Positions 15,532 through 21,901 of a stretch of DNA of 23,603 nt are shown piece after piece. This DNA is from JAWXBM01 sp034440115. Lineage in GTDB: Bacteria > Pseudomonadota > Gammaproteobacteria > Xanthomonadales > SZUA-36. The stretch spans positions 1 through 23,603 of the forward strand of contig JAWXBM010000031.1 in the NCBI GenBank assembly GCA_034440115.1, read 5' to 3'. The position numbers and the translations under genes were made by a program. The notes below the pieces were generated by a model, which worked only from the letters and a program-made list of their open reading frames with translations, was not told the DNA's origin and searched no databases. Position 1 is the first letter of the stretch. Every line of letters begins with the position of its first letter.

Positions 15532-15891
15532 ATGAGCACAAGACAGAACGAAATTCTGGCCGACATTCTGGTAATGGGAGGCGGGCCCGCTGGCACAACC
15601 TTCGCCACGCTGATGCAGCAACGAGGATGGAAAGTGGTTTTGTTGGAGAAAGATCACCACCCACGCTTTCACATGGGCGAGTCCTTGTTGCCGATGAACT
15701 TGCCTATTTTCGAACGCCTCGAGTTTGACCAGGCCACGGGAAACTATTCCTATTCATCGAAGGTTCTTTCAGACAAAGGCTTTATGCTATTGGGCGACGC
15801 ATTCACCTTCATCGACCCGGCTTTTTCCAGCAGTGTCTACCAGGACATGAGCAGTGGCGAGCGAGCAGTGGCTGTGGACACGGGGCTATGA
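15532..15891 (+). pseudogene. Remnant of a flavin-dependent halogenase/oxidoreductase with a large internal deletion
   Basis: The frame is open for 119 codons but joins two distant parts of a flavoprotein. Residues 1-65 are the N-terminal FAD fold, with MGGGPAGTT and PRFHMGESLLPMN, the GES region of single-component halogenase-like proteins. From about residue 70 (NYSYSS) it jumps to the late FAD-binding part, FMLLGDAFTFIDPAFSSSVY. The intervening substrate and redox region (roughly 200 residues in the family) is missing, and the C-terminal domain is cut off. The family norm is near 400 residues or more. No frameshift is seen. The stop shares ATGA with the chorismatase start, so the remnant may survive as a leader that couples translation. 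Catalysis seems impossible. Confidence 0.85.
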
Positions 15892-16928
15892 GCGAAAGCC
15901 TGACCTCATCGTCAACCGATGAATCCAAGCCCGGGTATCAATCCACAGAAAACGGCCTGTTGATCCGCACTGGCAGGCATTTTGAACGCCCTACCACCCG
16001 CTCGGAATTGGTGCTGGGATTCGCTTTTGGTGCTGCAGCCGCTGAATTGCCAGCGGGTGTAGTCAAGCTGGGGATGCAGCCGCTGACTGCTGCCTCAGCC
16101 AATGAAGGATGGTGGTATGAAGGAGCGGTAGAGCACAGGCAGTTTGGACCGGTTCGCCTGGCCGAAAGTGCCGATTTCAGTGCGCTGATTGTCGAGTCGG
16201 ATGAAACCGGACAAGAGGATTTAACGGCCCTGGTAGCGGAAGCTTACACTCAACTGTTTAGCGTGCTGGCCAAGGCCCGGCATAAAAACCCGGTGCGTAT
16301 ATGGAATTACCTGGATCGGATTAATGAGCAGCAAGCTGGAGAGGAACGCTATCGGCTGTTTTCCTCCGGTCGCGCTGAGGCCTTTGCCCAGCTAGGCATC
16401 GCCGACAACATCACCCCGGTCGGAACGGCCATAGGTACGGAGGGCTCCGACAAGCTGGTCATCATTTTGCTGGCTTCAAAGATAGCTTTCGAAGTTATCG
16501 AAAATCCCCGGCAAGTCAGCGCCTACCACTATCCGAAAACCTATGGACCGGACAGTCCCAAGTTCAGTCGTTGCGGCCTGCTCGGCCAGGCTGCCAACCC
16601 CATGTTGCTGGTATCCGGCACTGCTGCTGTAGTGGGGCATGAATCTGCTTTTCCTTTCGAAACCTCCAGGCAACTGGATGAAACCCTCCTTAACCTGCAA
16701 GTGTTGGTGCAGACGGCATGCCCCGCTCGCAACGATCCGAAAGCATTCAAGCCAGGTTCCAGATCTGCCATGCGGGTTTATCTGCGCGATGCATCTGACC
16801 AGGCCCTGGTTGAGAAACGATTGCTGGAAGTCTGGGGCGAGTTGCCGGACCAGATGATATTTTTGCGCGGCGACATCTGCCGCAGTGAATTGATGATTGA
16901 AATTGAAGCAGTAATCAATCCTGACTGA
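15888..16928 (+). CDS. xanB2: Chorismatase (FkbO/Hyg5/XanB2 family), hydroxybenzoate synthase
   Basis: This 346-residue protein belongs to the chorismatase family, which hydrolyses chorismate to pyruvate plus a dihydroxycyclohexadiene acid or hydroxybenzoate. Marks are VRIWNYLDRIN, the arginine-rich YRLFSSGRAEAF, SAYHYPKTYGP, MRVYLR, and the C-terminal GDICRSELMIEIEAV, which contains the conserved acidic residue. XanB2 of Xanthomonas makes 3- and 4-hydroxybenzoate for xanthomonadin and ubiquinone, and the context here (aryl ligase, ACPs, polyene enzymes) fits the same use. The subclass (FkbO, Hyg5 or XanB2 type) was not resolved. The start overlaps the flavoprotein remnant by four bases, and the first 20 or so residues are serine-rich and not part of the fold. 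Confidence 0.9.
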   Translation: MSESLTSSSTDESKPGYQSTENGLLIRTGRHFERPTTRSELVLGFAFGAAAAELPAGVVKLGMQPLTAASANEGWWYEGAVEHRQFGPVRLAESADFSALIVESDETGQEDLTALVAEAYTQLFSVLAKARHKNPVRIWNYLDRINEQQAGEERYRLFSSGRAEAFAQLGIADNITPVGTAIGTEGSDKLVIILLASKIAFEVIENPRQVSAYHYPKTYGPDSPKFSRCGLLGQAANPMLLVSGTAAVVGHESAFPFETSRQLDETLLNLQVLVQTACPARNDPKAFKPGSRSAMRVYLRDASDQALVEKRLLEVWGELPDQMIFLRGDICRSELMIEIEAVINPD

Positions 16929-17024
16929 AATAATCTCCCATAACCCAGGCTCGCGAAGCGATATTCGCAGGCTGTGCGGTTAAAGGTTAGCGACCCAGTT
17001 CGCTCGACAAAAAACGGCCATTAA

Positions 17025-17765
17025 TCAGAACTCAAACTCCAGCAGCAGGCGCCAGGTAAGGTCAGGGCTCTCGCTGTCGAGTCCGAAAATCGCGCCTGTT
17101 TCCCAGGCAATTTTTCGCTTGCCCTGCAAGTTAACCTGGCCCATCAACACCGGCCCAATGCCAAAGCTCTTATCGCCTTTGTACAGCTCGATGGCCGGTT
17201 CCAGGCTGCGGGAATAGCGGTACCGGGCCTGCAGCCCCAGCGCCGTTTCCAGCTCATCGTCTATATCATCACCCCATTCCTGGGAGACAAAAAAATTGGC
17301 CGTGCCGCTCCACTTGCCCCATTCTTTTTCTGCCAGTATCCCGCTGGAAAACTCCCAGAGGTCCAGACCATTCTGTTTCTCCAGTTCAAACAGCACCGCC
17401 CAGTCGGCCCAGAATTCGCCCTGTTCAGTTAATTGGCGCATGGCTTCGAGCTCGTAACCGGATAACTCAAAACCCCGTTCATCCGAGCTCGTCCCTACCA
17501 GGTAAACCTCACCAAACCAGTGTTCACCAAAAGCCCGGCCATAAGCAAAACGATACAAGCCCAGGTCGTCAGGCTGGTTTGATTGGCGATCCTGTAGAGA
17601 GGCGCGCCACTCCAGCTCCTGTTCCAATGGCTGGACATAGGGGTGGTAGATTTTGTCGATAACCAGCCCATCGGCATGTACCACAGAAGCACAAACCAAC
17701 AAGGCGCCCGCGAGAACAGCGCAAAGTCTGCTCTGGTTTATAAACGAGACAGCAACGGGCCGCAC
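17025..17765 (-). CDS. Secreted, probably outer-membrane beta-barrel protein of the iron operon
   Basis: This 246-residue protein has a signal peptide (hydrophobic residues 14-30, likely cleavage after VVHA). The rest consists of alternating amphipathic strands rich in Trp, Tyr and Glu (WFGEVYLVG, SGTANFFVSQEW, LQARYRYSR) and ends in FEF with a terminal aromatic, as in outer-membrane barrels. I do not recognise a specific function. It lies last in the leftward operon, overlapping the FTR1 permease by 28 bases, so a role in metal passage or sensing at the outer membrane is a reasonable guess only. It converges with the chorismatase, 96 bases apart, with no clear terminator between. Confidence 0.75.
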   Translation of the reverse strand: MRPVAVSFINQSRLCAVLAGALLVCASVVHADGLVIDKIYHPYVQPLEQELEWRASLQDRQSNQPDDLGLYRFAYGRAFGEHWFGEVYLVGTSSDERGFELSGYELEAMRQLTEQGEFWADWAVLFELEKQNGLDLWEFSSGILAEKEWGKWSGTANFFVSQEWGDDIDDELETALGLQARYRYSRSLEPAIELYKGDKSFGIGPVLMGQVNLQGKRKIAWETGAIFGLDSESPDLTWRLLLEFEF

Positions 17766-18595
17766 GACTCAGGCCCCCCGGCTTGATTTTCGCCAATGAC
17801 TTGCAGCGGTCGACGCCAGGCAATCACAGCAATGACCACAGCAAATCCCAACAAATAAGCCAGTACAAACCACCTCGAAGGCGTCGCTTCGAAACCCAGC
17901 AAGGCGTAGAGCAACTGGCCCAGCACAGTATGCTCAGACAACCACGCAGAGCTGTCCCAGATGGGCTGAGTGGCCGGCAGCCAGTCAGCCTGAGTGAGTT
18001 GCATCACCGCCTGCGACAACATGATGCCGGCAAACAAGGCCAGCAGGCAACCGGCAGCGCGCCAACTCCAGAGTGGTGGCAGGCCCAATAAACCATAGAA
18101 CAACAGGAAACCGATACTCAAACCAATACCAAAACCCAGGCCGCCACCCATGAGCACAGCCTGCACATGTTCCTCCTGCTGGACCAGGCCGCCCAAATAC
18201 AGAAAGATTTCAGAACCCTCACGGGTGATAGCCAGCATCACGATGGCGGCTGCGATCCACATGGCCAGCGACGATTTTCTGATCCGGGAAGGCGCTGCTG
18301 CATCGGCCAGCGTGGCTTGCGGCCGCGGCAGCACAGCGAAAAACAGCGCCATCAGAATGGCCATGGCTCCTTGCAACGAAGCGTTCACCACTTCCTGACC
18401 AACATAGTCAAACCACTCTGAAACCGTTTGCAGATTGATCGCGTAGACACTGGCGAATAGCGTGCCGGCAAGCAACCCGCACAACAGCCAGGTAAATTTC
18501 ATCCGCTGCATGAAACAAACCACCGCCAGAACACTGATCAGAAAAGCTGCTTCCAGTGTTTCCTGCAGGATCAGGATAACCGCATTCAACAACAT
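17738..18595 (-). CDS. FTR1-family iron permease
   Basis: This 285-residue inner-membrane protein has about seven helices. Members of this family (yeast Ftr1p, EfeU, FtrC) pass iron through the membrane using paired RExxE motifs. The second motif is exact, R125-E-G-S-E129, in the helix LAITREGSEIFLYLGG. The first is Q11-E-T-L-E15, with glutamine instead of arginine. It lies 19 bases after the cupredoxin gene, resembling the FtrB-FtrC pair of Bordetella and Brucella, where the cupredoxin oxidises ferrous iron before uptake. The polyferredoxin (FtrD) and P19-like protein (FtrA) of those systems are not in this window. Confidence 0.88.
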   Translation of the reverse strand: MLLNAVILILQETLEAAFLISVLAVVCFMQRMKFTWLLCGLLAGTLFASVYAINLQTVSEWFDYVGQEVVNASLQGAMAILMALFFAVLPRPQATLADAAAPSRIRKSSLAMWIAAAIVMLAITREGSEIFLYLGGLVQQEEHVQAVLMGGGLGFGIGLSIGFLLFYGLLGLPPLWSWRAAGCLLALFAGIMLSQAVMQLTQADWLPATQPIWDSSAWLSEHTVLGQLLYALLGFEATPSRWFVLAYLLGFAVVIAVIAWRRPLQVIGENQAGGPESCGPLLSRL

Positions 18596-18614
18596 GTCGG
18601 TAAGCCCTCGTCCA

Positions 18615-18941
18615 TCATTCGACTACCACCTTGCCCTGCGCTGTCTTGGGAAAAAACTCACCGAAAAACGGGTATTCTCCAGCGACTAACGGGCCGATAA
18701 AAACCACCGTCTCACTATGACCTGCAATGACTTTTTCCCGGTTGAGCTCATAACTCTCAAACTCTTCCGGCGTGGGGTCCAGATTGCGAATGCGCAGCTT
18801 CACTTTGGTTTCGGCGGGAACGATGACCACATCTGGATAGAACAGATGATCCTTGATTTCAATCTCGATCTCAGGCGTTGCAGCCCAGGCATCCACCATC
18901 AATGCGCACAAAACCAGCGAGAGTAATAAACGGCGCTTCAT
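18615..18941 (-). CDS. Periplasmic cupredoxin-like protein (FtrB/EfeO-domain type)
   Basis: This 108-residue protein has a signal peptide (residues 1-20, cleavage near AWA) and a single cupredoxin-fold domain. The segment LDPTPEEFESYELNREK and the loop PFFGEFFPKTAQGKVVV match the iron-associated cupredoxins fused to or encoded beside FTR1 permeases. The copper-ligand cysteine of classical blue copper proteins is absent: the late loop reads F-F-G-E-F-F-P. Glutamates may bind metal instead. It shares ATGA with the sensor kinase and precedes the permease by 19 bases. The likely role is iron capture or oxidation in the periplasm. The fold is confident; the redox chemistry is not shown. Confidence 0.84.
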   Translation of the reverse strand: MKRRLLLSLVLCALMVDAWAATPEIEIEIKDHLFYPDVVIVPAETKVKLRIRNLDPTPEEFESYELNREKVIAGHSETVVFIGPLVAGEYPFFGEFFPKTAQGKVVVE

Positions 18942-20371
18942 GATTCGATGCCCACGCGGTGACTTAGGGGCCAGGCTGGCGCGGCACTAACCACCGGCGC
19001 GGCACGGTTTGCTGCCATGGCAGGAAAGTGCAGGGTAAATGCAGCGCCATGCCATTGCGGTGAGCTGCTCACTTCAATTTCTGCATGATGCAGTTCAACA
19101 ATTCGCCGCACAATGGCCAGGCCCAAGCCACAGCCTGTTTCCCCTGAAGCGTGGCGATCACCGCCCACGCGATAGAAACGATCAAAAACCTCAAGCCGTT
19201 GGTCTGCGGTGATGCCCGGCCCCGAGTCCTCAATGCTGAGAACCACTTCTTCTGCTGGTTCATGCATGTCTTTCGAAGCTTCTTTCGAAGCTTCTGTCAT
19301 TTTCCGACCTGGCTGTGGGTAGACCTTGACCGCAATACTGCCACCTTTGGGCGTGTACTTGTTGGCATTGCTGAGCAGATTCTGCAGCAGGCTGACCAAG
19401 GCGAAGCGGTCTCCCATGATCATACTGGCCTCGCCATGAAACTCCAGCGATTGCTGCTTTCGATCGAACTTTGCATACTCATCAGCCATCACTTCCTGCG
19501 CCAAAGCGGCCAAATCTATGGCAATAAATGTCGCGTTGTACTGGTCGGGCGAGCTGCGATACAGGGCCAGAATCTGTTCCACAATATGCGCCAGGCGCTC
19601 AGCTGTGGCATGCAATTCTTCCACTTGCCCACTGCCACCCACGCTCTGCTGCAGGTTATACAACTGAACCTTCAGAGTGCTGATGGGCGTGCGAAGTTCA
19701 TGCGCTGCATCCGAGGCAACCTGTCGCTCTCTTTGCAGAGAAGTTTCCAGCCGTTGCAACAGGCCATTACTTGAGTCAATGATTTTGGCTAATTCCCGCC
19801 GCGGTGAATCAATGAGCAGCGGGTTCAGGTCGTCAGGTTGTTTGCTGCCGAGCATGTTAGCCAGCTTACGCAGTGGCCGCAGGCCTTGGGTAACAATCAG
19901 CCAGATCAGCAGGCCGATAATCGGCAGTCCCAACAGTATGGGAAAAATGGATTTGAGGATCACATTCTCAGCCAGGGTATAGCGCAGATCGGTTCGTTCC
20001 GCGACCAGCACCCAATTGCGTGTTGCCGGGTCGAAGTAGGCAATGGTTCGCCAGCGCAAACCGCTGAAATTGCTATAGCCAAAGCCCGCCTCCAATTCGC
20101 TCAGCGCTTTTTCGGGTGCGTTGGCTGACCAGGCTTTGAGGCTGTCACCCTGCCACACCTGGAAAGCGACGGCGCTGTCATGATTGATGTTGCTGGCGCT
20201 GCGCTCGGTGTGGATATTGGCTATCAGGCGGGCCGTGTCCAGCAATTGCTTGTCAAACAAGCGCTCCGCCTCCTGCATACTGGACTCATAGCCGCGCAAT
20301 GCGGCGATAAAGCTGAACAGGGTGATCGCAGCGAGAATTACCACCACCAGGTAAACACGGATGGAGTTCAT
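18938..20371 (-). CDS. Sensor histidine kinase (PmrB/QseC-like)
   Basis: This 477-residue inner-membrane kinase has TM1 at 5-25, a periplasmic sensor of about 115 residues, TM2 at 141-162 and then a HAMP linker. The phospho-acceptor is H224 in DAAHELRTPIS, the N box is NLLSNANKYTP, and the ATP-lid motifs are EDSGPGI and GCGLGLAIVRR. Between the N box and the lid is a charged insert, TEASKEASKDMHEPAEE, partly produced by a 12-bp tandem duplication. The start overlaps the response regulator (ATGA) and the stop overlaps the cupredoxin gene (ATGA). The kinase is therefore produced with the iron genes and may sense iron or another cation, as PmrB senses ferric iron. No ExxE iron motif is seen in the periplasmic domain, so the ligand remains open. 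Confidence 0.93.
   Translation of the reverse strand: MNSIRVYLVVVILAAITLFSFIAALRGYESSMQEAERLFDKQLLDTARLIANIHTERSASNINHDSAVAFQVWQGDSLKAWSANAPEKALSELEAGFGYSNFSGLRWRTIAYFDPATRNWVLVAERTDLRYTLAENVILKSIFPILLGLPIIGLLIWLIVTQGLRPLRKLANMLGSKQPDDLNPLLIDSPRRELAKIIDSSNGLLQRLETSLQRERQVASDAAHELRTPISTLKVQLYNLQQSVGGSGQVEELHATAERLAHIVEQILALYRSSPDQYNATFIAIDLAALAQEVMADEYAKFDRKQQSLEFHGEASMIMGDRFALVSLLQNLLSNANKYTPKGGSIAVKVYPQPGRKMTEASKEASKDMHEPAEEVVLSIEDSGPGITADQRLEVFDRFYRVGGDRHASGETGCGLGLAIVRRIVELHHAEIEVSSSPQWHGAAFTLHFPAMAANRAAPVVSAAPAWPLSHRVGIES
19271..19294. repeat. Two tandem copies of a 12-bp unit inside the kinase gene
   Basis: TTTCGAAGCTTC occurs twice head to tail. In the kinase's frame it duplicates four residues of the charged insert (EASK-EASK). 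The unit contains the palindromes TTCGAA and GAAGCTTC. It looks like a recent slippage product in a tolerant loop. Confidence 0.9.
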
Positions 20372-21027
20372 GGCTGCGGAACCTTGTAGCCGACTCCCCG
20401 CACCGTCGTGATGAATTGTGCGCCCAACTTCTTACGTAAATGGTGGATGTGCACTTCCAGCGCATTACTGGATACTTCTTCCCCCCAGCTGTAGAGACGG
20501 GTTTCCAGTATGTTGCGGGTTTGCACCCGCCCGGCACTTTCCATCAGGCTTTTGAGCAGCATGTACTCGCGGCGCGAGAGCTCCAGCTCTTCACCCCTGA
20601 GCTGCACGGTGCCGCTATTGATATCCAGGGTGACATCACCAATGCAGATTTCAGCGCTTTTGGAGGTGCTGAGTCGCCGCTCCAGTACCCGCAGCCGGGC
20701 GAATAACTCAGTCATCTCAAAAGGCTTGGCCAGATAATCATCCGCACCGCCATCCAGGCCCGATATCTTGTCATCCAGGCTGGCGCGGGCGGTTAACAGC
20801 AACACCGGCAAATCCAGATGCTTCTCGCGAATGGCTTTCAACACCGCCAGGCCATCCATATCGGGCAAACCCAAATCGAGAATGACGATGTCCGGGGTAT
20901 CGGTATATACCGCATGCAGGGCAGCCTTGCCCCGGTCCACCGCGTTGACCGAATAGCTCTGCTTTTGCAAAGCCTGCTGCAGCGCGCGGGACAAGGAAGG
21001 ATCATCTTCAACCAGCAAAATCAGCAT
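20368..21027 (-). CDS. OmpR-family response regulator (PmrA/QseB-like)
   Basis: This 219-residue regulator has a receiver domain with acidic pocket D8-D9, phospho-acceptor D51 in VILDLGLPDMDG, T79 and K101 in LAKPFEM. The C-terminal winged helix ends in VHIHHLRKKLGA and TVRGVGYKVP, typical of PmrA/QseB. It probably binds direct repeats upstream of its target promoters. It is the first gene of the operon that includes the kinase, cupredoxin and permease, so autoregulation and control of iron uptake are likely. The ATG at 21027 is preceded by AGGA, which can be buried in a leader hairpin. Confidence 0.94.
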   Translation of the reverse strand: MLILLVEDDPSLSRALQQALQKQSYSVNAVDRGKAALHAVYTDTPDIVILDLGLPDMDGLAVLKAIREKHLDLPVLLLTARASLDDKISGLDGGADDYLAKPFEMTELFARLRVLERRLSTSKSAEICIGDVTLDINSGTVQLRGEELELSRREYMLLKSLMESAGRVQTRNILETRLYSWGEEVSSNALEVHIHHLRKKLGAQFITTVRGVGYKVPQP

Positions 21028-21067
21028 GCCCGGTTCCTGTAAGGAATCAACCGGGAGAGAGCCCGGT
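21028..21067 (-). promoter_or_regulatory. Leader with two mutually exclusive hairpins hiding or exposing the response-regulator RBS
   Basis: On the minus strand, just before the ATG, three segments can pair in two ways. ACCGGG (21067-21062) pairs with CCCGGT (21055-21050), loop of six. The same middle segment, extended to CCCGGTT (21055-21049), also pairs perfectly with AACCGGG (21035-21029), which lies two bases from the start codon. The second fold encloses the AGGA Shine-Dalgarno (21038-21035), with an additional CCT/AGG pairing inside. The pairing is seen directly; switching function is inferred. Confidence 0.5.
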
Positions 21068-21082
21068 GCTTTCTGGATTCTA

Positions 21083-21217
21083 TTTTACAGGTGCCAGTTT
21101 TTCAGGTACCAGTTTTTCAGGTGCGCGCTTTAGAGATACCCATTCTGCAAATGCCTGCTCTACAGATGCCAATTCTACAAATGCCCGATCTACAAATGCC
21201 CGATCTACAAATGCTTG
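21083..21217. repeat. Nine-unit imperfect 15-bp tandem repeat derived from a gene's 3' end
   Basis: Nine consecutive 15-base units run without gaps. On the minus strand the best-conserved form is CGGGCATTTGTAGAT. Units next to the TPR gene are nearly identical, while those nearer the regulator have drifted (for example CTGGTACCTGAAAAA). The unit at 21203-21217 contains the last codons and the TAG stop of the TPR gene. Read in that gene's frame the units give HL-stop again and again. The array fills most of the gap between the TPR gene and the response regulator, where an operon promoter should lie. Confidence 0.9.
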
Positions 21218-21867
21218 TCCACTTCCATTAAGGCAAGGGTGATTTCTTTCTGCCGGCCCGCATCGGCCACTTGCCGATTCGGCCTGGGGCTTGCAGCCTG
21301 AGCTTTGAGCAAATAGGTTCTGGCTTCAGCATAACGTTTTTGCCGCGACAGAAAGTCGCCATAGAAATAGTTGCCGTCTATGCCGTCAGGATTTACCTGC
21401 AGCGCGTGCTGCAACAACTCTTCCGCTTTCTCATCGTTACCAAAACCCACCGGCCAGCCGGGCACGGAAAAGTACAAAGTACCCAGGCTGGTGTAAGCGG
21501 ATCCCTGCAGCGCTTCGGCGTCCACTTCCAGCGCTTTTTCCAGATCTGCCCTGGCTTGCTTGGCGATCTCCAAGGCGCCCAGACCACCTTTGGCTCCAGC
21601 ATAAGTTGACTTGATGATGCCGCTCCAGATCCAGGCTGCCGCTGCATCGGGGTATTGCTTGGTCACGTTTTCGGCGGCACCAGCCAACGCTTCAAACGCA
21701 CTGATACGCGTTTTGCCTTCCAGTTGGTAGTTCACCTCAGCCCAGCGCTGCTGCAACTGCAGAATATCTGCGTCGAGATCTGCGTCAAGATCTGCATTGG
21801 CCGATACGCTGGCGAACAAACCCAGAAGCAGAATGATGGTTGGATAAATGAATCGTTGAAATTGCAT
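21205..21867 (-). CDS. Secreted TPR-repeat protein, function unknown
   Basis: This protein of about 220 residues has a signal peptide (hydrophobic residues 8-22, cleavage near ANA) and helical repeats resembling TPRs: AAAWIWSGIIKSTYAG, AEELLQHALQVNPDGID and YAEARTYLLKAQAASPRP. The mature protein probably sits in the periplasm and binds a protein or peptide partner. The frame is open to 21933, but the signal peptide starts cleanly at the ATG at 21867. A small acidic repeat (DLDADLDAD) follows the cleavage site. It is 34 bases after the SDR gene on the same strand. Its stop codon lies inside the 15-bp repeat array. I do not recognise a specific function. Confidence 0.82.
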   Translation of the reverse strand: MQFQRFIYPTIILLLGLFASVSANADLDADLDADILQLQQRWAEVNYQLEGKTRISAFEALAGAAENVTKQYPDAAAAWIWSGIIKSTYAGAKGGLGALEIAKQARADLEKALEVDAEALQGSAYTSLGTLYFSVPGWPVGFGNDEKAEELLQHALQVNPDGIDGNYFYGDFLSRQKRYAEARTYLLKAQAASPRPNRQVADAGRQKEITLALMEVDKHL

Positions 21868-21901
21868 GGTTGTGTGACTCCCAAAGTTGAGGATGTGGTT
21901 T

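Noticed and set aside
15532..15891. Complete small flavoprotein
   Set aside because: The early and late FAD motifs are joined without the central domain and the C-terminus is cut. A functional FAD site is implausible, so I treat it as a remnant.
16929..17024. Hairpin GCGAA/TTCGC between chorismatase and the barrel-like gene as a terminator
   Set aside because: The stem is only five base pairs, is broken by a mismatch and has no T-run, so it does not qualify as a rho-independent terminator.
21083..21217. CRISPR array
   Set aside because: The units are 15 bases and contiguous, with no spacers, and they continue the coding end of a gene, so this is a tandem repeat.
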